From: Alteromonadaceae bacterium
GTDB lineage: Bacteria; Pseudomonadota; Gammaproteobacteria; Pseudomonadales; Oleiphilaceae
Assembly: GCA_013393545.1 (NCBI GenBank)
Contig: JABXHG010000202.1
Coordinates: forward strand, 1-11,318
Reading direction: 5' to 3'
DNA length: 11,318 nucleotides
Part shown: positions 8,153-11,318 of the stretch, piece after piece
Numbering within the stretch: the first letter of the stretch is position 1
Layout: each line of letters opens with the position of its first letter
Program-made: the position numbers and the translations under genes
The notes under the pieces: model-generated
What the model was told of the DNA's origin: nothing
The model's database searches: none
The model's input: only the letters and a program-made list of their open reading frames with translations

Positions 8153-9142
8153 TTACAGCAAAGGCGCCTGGGGAGGCTCGCGGTAGGTCTCCAGGCGCAC
8201 CAGCCAGCCTTGCAGCCAACGCTCACGCTCTACCGAATTCTCTGCATTTTGCGCCCGGCGGGTCAGTACCTGGCCGGCCGCCTCACGAAAAGCATCCAGC
8301 GCGGGCTGGCCCGGCTTCGGGTTCATGGCCAGCAATACCTGCAATAGCCCCCACCCTTCGCCCTGATAGCGCTCGGATTCCGCCAGGCCTTCGCCCTTGA
8401 AATTCACATAATCCATCAGCGCGTAGGTGCCGCCCGGGGTGGCCGCCAGCGCCTGGAGATAACCGGTCAGTCGCTCTCTGTCGCCCTCCGGTGCACGCTC
8501 CAGCACATCGCTCAGTGATGCCCCGGCACGCTGAAAGATAAACCGCACCTGCTGCCCTCGCGTTGCCGAGAGAAAGTCCCGTAAGGCCTGCACCTGGCCG
8601 CCACTTTCAGCACGAGCGAACGCCGGCCGGTCCGGCCAGGGCGCATCGAAGGGCTCCAGCTGTTGCAGCCAGCCCGGAATATCCGTGCCGTGATCGGCCA
8701 TGAAGTCAATCAGTGCGGGGAAACTTTCCACGAAAGGTTCGTCCACCCCCTGCGGATACCAGATGAAATGCCCGATACCGAGCGATGGGAAGGCCTCGTT
8801 TTCGTTCCAGTGCACCAGGCACCGGAACTGGCCGGAACATTCATTCAGATAGATCTGAGTACCGACCCAACGCAATTGCTCCGGGGTCAGCGAGAGCTCA
8901 ATGGCAGGCCCAGCAGAAGGTTCGGACTTATCCTTTGTCGACTGCACCGGCTTGTCCACCGGCTCGGGCATGCTGTCAGACTCGCCTACCGCCGGTTCAG
9001 GCTTGGTTTTTTGTTCGTCGCGGGTGTCCACCACAACGACGTCGGGCGCGTCCTGTTTGAACGCGCCCGAACCACAGCCCGCCAATAACAACGGCAGCAT
9101 TAATAATCCCGGCAATAATCCTGACAGCGATAGTCGCGGCAA
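8153..9142 (-). CDS. Uncharacterised lipoprotein with lysozyme-like motif
   Basis: I cannot name this gene. The 329-residue product opens with a lipoprotein signal (MPRLSLSGLLPGLLMLPLLLAGC, lipobox LLAGC, Cys23). Gly and Ser follow the Cys, so the outer membrane is likely under the usual +2 rule. Residues 30-80 are a Pro/Glu/Lys/Asp/Ser-rich linker. The folded part begins near 85 with EQLRWVGTQIYLNECSG (Glu101; Cys102 and Cys108 could pair), then WNENEAFPSLGIGHFIW (112-128) and, near the end, ALMDYVNFKGEG (241-252) and GEGWGLLQVL (261-270). Similar stretches occur in hypothetical proteins of Pseudomonas and relatives, as I recall. LGIGHF resembles the TIGIGHL strand of T4-type lysozymes, so a peptidoglycan-active role is possible but unproven. 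The start is TTG at 9142 with AAGGA (9151-9155) 7 bases upstream. It follows fpr by 11 bp and is probably co-transcribed with it. Confidence 0.82.
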   Translation of the reverse strand: MPRLSLSGLLPGLLMLPLLLAGCGSGAFKQDAPDVVVVDTRDEQKTKPEPAVGESDSMPEPVDKPVQSTKDKSEPSAGPAIELSLTPEQLRWVGTQIYLNECSGQFRCLVHWNENEAFPSLGIGHFIWYPQGVDEPFVESFPALIDFMADHGTDIPGWLQQLEPFDAPWPDRPAFARAESGGQVQALRDFLSATRGQQVRFIFQRAGASLSDVLERAPEGDRERLTGYLQALAATPGGTYALMDYVNFKGEGLAESERYQGEGWGLLQVLLAMNPKPGQPALDAFREAAGQVLTRRAQNAENSVERERWLQGWLVRLETYREPPQAPLL

Positions 9143-9150
9143 AGCGGTTG

Positions 9151-9155
9151 TCCTT
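9151..9155 (-). promoter_or_regulatory. Ribosome-binding site that fixes the TTG start of the lipoprotein gene
   Basis: AAGGA on the minus strand lies 7 bases before TTG at 9142 and overlaps the TAA stop of fpr (9154-9156). The next in-frame ATG (residue 15) would leave only MLPLLLAGC, too short for a signal peptide. Of the candidates, only the TTG gives a complete lipoprotein signal with a good ribosome site. Confidence 0.7.
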
Positions 9156-9924
9156 ACTGTTCCACAAAGGCCCTCTCGATTACATAGTGGCCCAGATCAC
9201 CACCGCGAGCTTCTTTGAAGCCCATGTCGTTCAAGATAGAGCAGGTATCTTTCAGCATGCTCGGGCTGCCGCAGATCATGAAGCGATCCTGTTCGAGATC
9301 AAAGTCCGGCAGGCCCAGATCGCGGGTAATCTTACCGGATTTGATGGCATCGGTCAGCCGGCCTTCATTACGAAACGCCTCGCGGGTTACTGTCGGGTAG
9401 TACAACAAGTTGCCTTCAACCATCTCACCGAAATATTCGTTCTTCGGCAACGCCTCAATTTCTTCCTGATAAGCCAGCTCGGAGATGTACCGCACACCGT
9501 GTGTCAGGATGACCTTGTCGTACGCCTCGTATACTTCCGGATCCTTGATGATGCTCATGAATGGCGCCAGACCGGTACCAGTGCTGATCAGCCACAGGTT
9601 GCGACCCGGCAGCAGATTGTCCATCACCAGGGTACCGGTGGGCTTTTTGCTGAGAAGAATCTCGTCGCCCGGCTGAATTTTCTGCAGACGAGAGGTTAAC
9701 GGGCCGTCCGGCACCTTGATGGAAAAAAACTCCAGCTCATCTTCATAGTTGGCACTGGCAATACTGTAGGCGCGCATCAGCGGCTTGCCTTCGGTTTCCA
9801 GGCCGATCATCACGAAATGGCCGTTCTTGAACCGAAACCCCGGGTCGCGACTGGTTTTAAAGCTGAACAGCGTTTCATTCCAGTGGTGCACGCTGGTGAC
9901 AGTTTCAGTAATCAGATTGCTCAT
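9154..9924 (-). CDS. fpr: Ferredoxin/flavodoxin-NADP(+) reductase
   Basis: Fpr is a cytosolic FAD enzyme that passes electrons between NADPH and ferredoxin or flavodoxin. In pseudomonads it serves iron-sulfur, iron-release and superoxide-response pathways. The product is 256 residues, close to Pseudomonas FprA (about 258), and similar along its length from memory. The FAD motif RAYSIAS is at 51-57, the NADP(H)-binding STGTGLAPFMS at 114-124 and MICGSPSML at 216-224. The C-terminus is ERAFVEQ, the bacterial subclass-I ending close to the flavin. The ATG at 9922-9924 has GAGG (9930-9933) five bases upstream. It is divergent from a FinR-type regulator, the arrangement known for superoxide-inducible fpr in Pseudomonas, which supports the assignment. 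Confidence 0.95.
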   Translation of the reverse strand: MSNLITETVTSVHHWNETLFSFKTSRDPGFRFKNGHFVMIGLETEGKPLMRAYSIASANYEDELEFFSIKVPDGPLTSRLQKIQPGDEILLSKKPTGTLVMDNLLPGRNLWLISTGTGLAPFMSIIKDPEVYEAYDKVILTHGVRYISELAYQEEIEALPKNEYFGEMVEGNLLYYPTVTREAFRNEGRLTDAIKSGKITRDLGLPDFDLEQDRFMICGSPSMLKDTCSILNDMGFKEARGGDLGHYVIERAFVEQ

Positions 9925-9978
9925 ACTTACCTCATTCGGGAAGAACGGAATTGCAAAAAGTGAATATTAATTGCGTTA

Positions 9979-10023
9979 AGTATAACCGGACGATAACCTA
10001 TCGATGAAATGGGATATACCCAT
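9979..10023. promoter_or_regulatory. fpr-finR control region with two palindromes
   Basis: The 136-bp space between fpr and finR contains CGATAACCTATCG (9991-10003), with perfect 5-bp arms around ACC. It also contains ATGGGATATACCCAT (10009-10023), with 5-bp arms around ATATA. Their centres are 19 bp apart. A minus-strand -10-like TATACT (9979-9984) for fpr overlaps a plus-strand TATAAC (9981-9986) for finR. Neither has a good -35, as expected for activator-dependent promoters. The first palindrome covers the spacer upstream of the fpr -10, so I infer that it or its neighbour is the FinR site. A separate regulator cannot be excluded. Confidence 0.5.
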
Positions 10024-10060
10024 AACCTTTTTCGACAAAATCGATTACAGGCCTTCCGCC

Positions 10061-10939
10061 ATGAAATACACCTTTCGCCAGCTGGAAGTATTCCTCGCCG
10101 CGGCCCGCTTCCAGAACATCACCCGCGCTGCCGATTACCTGGCCATGTCGCAGTCAGCGGCCAGCAGCGCATTGAAGGAACTGGAAAACCAATTTGATAT
10201 TCAGCTGTTTGACCGCGTTGGCAAACGCCTGCAGCTGAACGAACTCGGGCGGCTCTACCGCCCGCGTGCCGAGGCATTGCTGGCCGAGGCCACCGAACTG
10301 GAAATGGCACTCAGCCAGCATTCGGAAATCGGCGCCCTTAAGGTCGGTGCCACACTGACTATCGGTAACTATCTGGCTGTGGGCGTGATGGCCCAATACA
10401 TGAATACCCCTACCCGCCCCAAAGTAACACTGGAAGTGGCCAACACGCACACCATTGCCCAACGAGTCCGGGATTTCGAGCTGGACATCGGCATGATCGA
10501 GGGCGAGCTACAGGCCACCGAACTGGAGATGATTCCCTGGCGGAAGGACCAGCTGGTAGCCTTCTGTGCACCGGATCACCCGCTGGCGCAAAAACAAAAG
10601 CTGGACGATGACGACCTGCGCCAGGCCACCTGGATCATGCGGGAACCGGGCTCCGGCACCCGGCAGAGTTTCGAGAGAGGTATGCACGGCTTGCTGCCGG
10701 ACTTGCGGGTCTTGCTGGAACTGGAACACACCGAAGCCATCAAGCGAGCAGTGGAGGCCAACCTGGGCATTGGCTGCCTGTCGGAAGTGGTGCTGGCCGA
10801 TGCCTTCAATCGCGGCAGCCTGGTGCCGCTGAGTATTCCCCACCGCCCCTTCGACCGTCAGTTCTATTTCATCCTGCACAAACAGAAGTATCGCAGCGCC
10901 GGCATAGACCGCTGGATACAGCTCTGTCGTGAATTGTAA
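10061..10939 (+). CDS. finR: LysR-type regulator, FinR-like activator of fpr
   Basis: This LysR-family DNA-binding regulator has 292 residues. The N-terminal winged helix-turn-helix starts MKYTFRQLEVFLAAARFQNI, with the recognition region AADYLAMSQSAASSALKELE (about 23-42). A linker helix and an effector-binding domain (about 92-292) follow, with REPGSGTRQSFERGMHGLLP and ALRELEHT-like LLELEHTEAIKRAVEANLGIG. Pseudomonas FinR, which activates fpr under superoxide stress, shows very similar segments and the same divergent placement. Cysteines at 169, 239 and 289 are visible; I cannot say whether they sense redox state. An in-frame ATG at 10004 would add 19 residues and overlaps the palindromes; I prefer 10061, where the LysR domain begins. 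The ribosome site is weak (AGG, 10048-10050). Confidence 0.9.
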   Translation: MKYTFRQLEVFLAAARFQNITRAADYLAMSQSAASSALKELENQFDIQLFDRVGKRLQLNELGRLYRPRAEALLAEATELEMALSQHSEIGALKVGATLTIGNYLAVGVMAQYMNTPTRPKVTLEVANTHTIAQRVRDFELDIGMIEGELQATELEMIPWRKDQLVAFCAPDHPLAQKQKLDDDDLRQATWIMREPGSGTRQSFERGMHGLLPDLRVLLELEHTEAIKRAVEANLGIGCLSEVVLADAFNRGSLVPLSIPHRPFDRQFYFILHKQKYRSAGIDRWIQLCREL

Positions 10940-10947
10940 CCGGGCAT

Positions 10948-10979
10948 AAAAAAACGCCAGCCCGGAGGCTGGCGTTTTT
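10948..10979. terminator. Bidirectional intrinsic terminator between finR and acnB
   Basis: CGCCAGCC (10955-10962) pairs with GGCTGGCG (10967-10974) around a CGGA loop. An A-run (10948-10954) precedes it and TTTTT (10975-10979) follows. It begins 9 bp after the finR stop and can also end the opposing acnB transcript. Confidence 0.93.
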
Positions 10980-11003
10980 GTCAGAGCTTACTCAAGAAGC
11001 GCT

Positions 11004-11318
11004 TCAGGCAACATTCGCCTCGGACGCTTTCTTGGTGTACTCCTCCATCTGGTCGAAGTTGAGATACTTGTAGATCTCTTTCGACATGCTGTTCAGGTCT
11101 TTCGCGTACTCCATGTACTCAGCCGGAGACGGCAGTTTACCCAATACAGCACCCACAGCTGCCAGTTCCGCGGAGGTCAGCTCCACCCTGCCACCACCGC
11201 CCCGCCGGTTCGGCACGTAACGGGCGCCTCTACACAGCACAGTCCTCTCGGCCCCCACCAGCCCCTCGTTACCCCTGCACCCCTCACCCCCCCCCGCCTC
11301 CGCTCGTCCACCGCCCCC
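11004..11318 (-). CDS. acnB: Aconitate hydratase B, C-terminal part only
   Basis: AcnB is the [4Fe-4S] aconitase of the TCA cycle and, in enterics, of post-transcriptional iron/oxidative control. Only about the last 100 of roughly 865 residues are in the window. Reliable sequence includes SAELAAVGAVLGKLPSP and NFDQMEEYTKKASEANVA, matching the AcnB C-terminus. Beyond about 11190 the protein drifts from the family but keeps register: YVPNRRGGGGRVEL sits where NFPNRxGxGANV is expected, and near the edge CRGNEGLV sits where CMGNQARV, which includes a cluster-ligand Cys, is expected. I read this as substitution errors in the sequence, not a diverged or broken gene. It converges on finR across a shared terminator. 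Confidence 0.9.
   Translation of the reverse strand, partial: GGGGRAEAGGGEGCRGNEGLVGAERTVLCRGARYVPNRRGGGGRVELTSAELAAVGAVLGKLPSPAEYMEYAKDLNSMSKEIYKYLNFDQMEEYTKKASEANVA
11190..11318. other. Low-quality contig end over acnB
   Basis: The plus strand becomes progressively C-rich and ends in runs of C. The acnB reading frame stays open and aligned, but many residues are replaced. Substitutions toward C without frameshifts point to miscalled read tails at a contig end. Treat bases here as unreliable. Confidence 0.7.

Noticed and set aside
1..11318. A hidden defence system, prophage, integron, CRISPR array or secondary-metabolite cluster.
   Set aside because: Every long supported frame except the lipoprotein is a recognisable housekeeping gene. 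No spaced repeats, integrase, transposase, tRNA attachment site or composition island was seen.

Overview
This window is a chromosomal housekeeping segment from a gammaproteobacterium of moderately high G+C content. The FolD, GlcB, GlnS, LpxH, Fpr and FinR sequences, and the grouping lpxH-ppiB / glnS-cysS with folD nearby, fit the Pseudomonas/Marinobacter side of the class. A marine Marinobacter-like organism is my best guess, made from remembered protein sequences and not from a database search. I see no phage, transposase, CRISPR array, toxin-antitoxin pair, defence island or biosynthetic cluster.

Layout: positions 1 to about 110 are purine-rich, low-complexity sequence that looks like a poor-quality contig end. 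folD (+, 287-1144) follows and converges on glcB (-, 1353-3533). The gap between them holds a nested inverted-repeat element (1172-1280), flanked by an imperfect 11-bp direct repeat, and a strong bidirectional terminator (1307-1328). The minus-strand series glnS (5077-6756), cysS (3695-5077) and glcB comes next. glnS and cysS are coupled through a TAATG overlap, and glcB has its own near-consensus promoter. A divergent promoter region (6757-6920) separates glnS from the plus-strand pair ppiB (6921-7421) and lpxH (7418-8143), which overlap at GTGA. lpxH converges with only 9 bp to spare on a minus-strand pair: fpr (9154-9924), then an uncharacterised lipoprotein gene (8153-9142, TTG start). A LysR-type regulator of the FinR kind (10061-10939, +) is divergent from fpr, with a palindrome-containing control region between them. 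A bidirectional terminator (10955-10979) separates finR from the C-terminal end of acnB (-, from 11004 to the window edge), whose outer ~130 bases are visibly corrupted.

Functionally the genes cover one-carbon metabolism (FolD), the glyoxylate/glycolate route (GlcB), the TCA cycle (AcnB), translation (GlnRS, CysRS), peptidyl-prolyl isomerisation (PpiB), lipid A synthesis (LpxH) and redox or oxidative-stress balance (Fpr under FinR). The parts that repay a second look are the lipoprotein with a lysozyme-like GIGH motif, its tight coupling to fpr, the nested repeat downstream of folD, the fpr/finR operator region, and the matching C/T-rich decay of both window ends when each is read outward.
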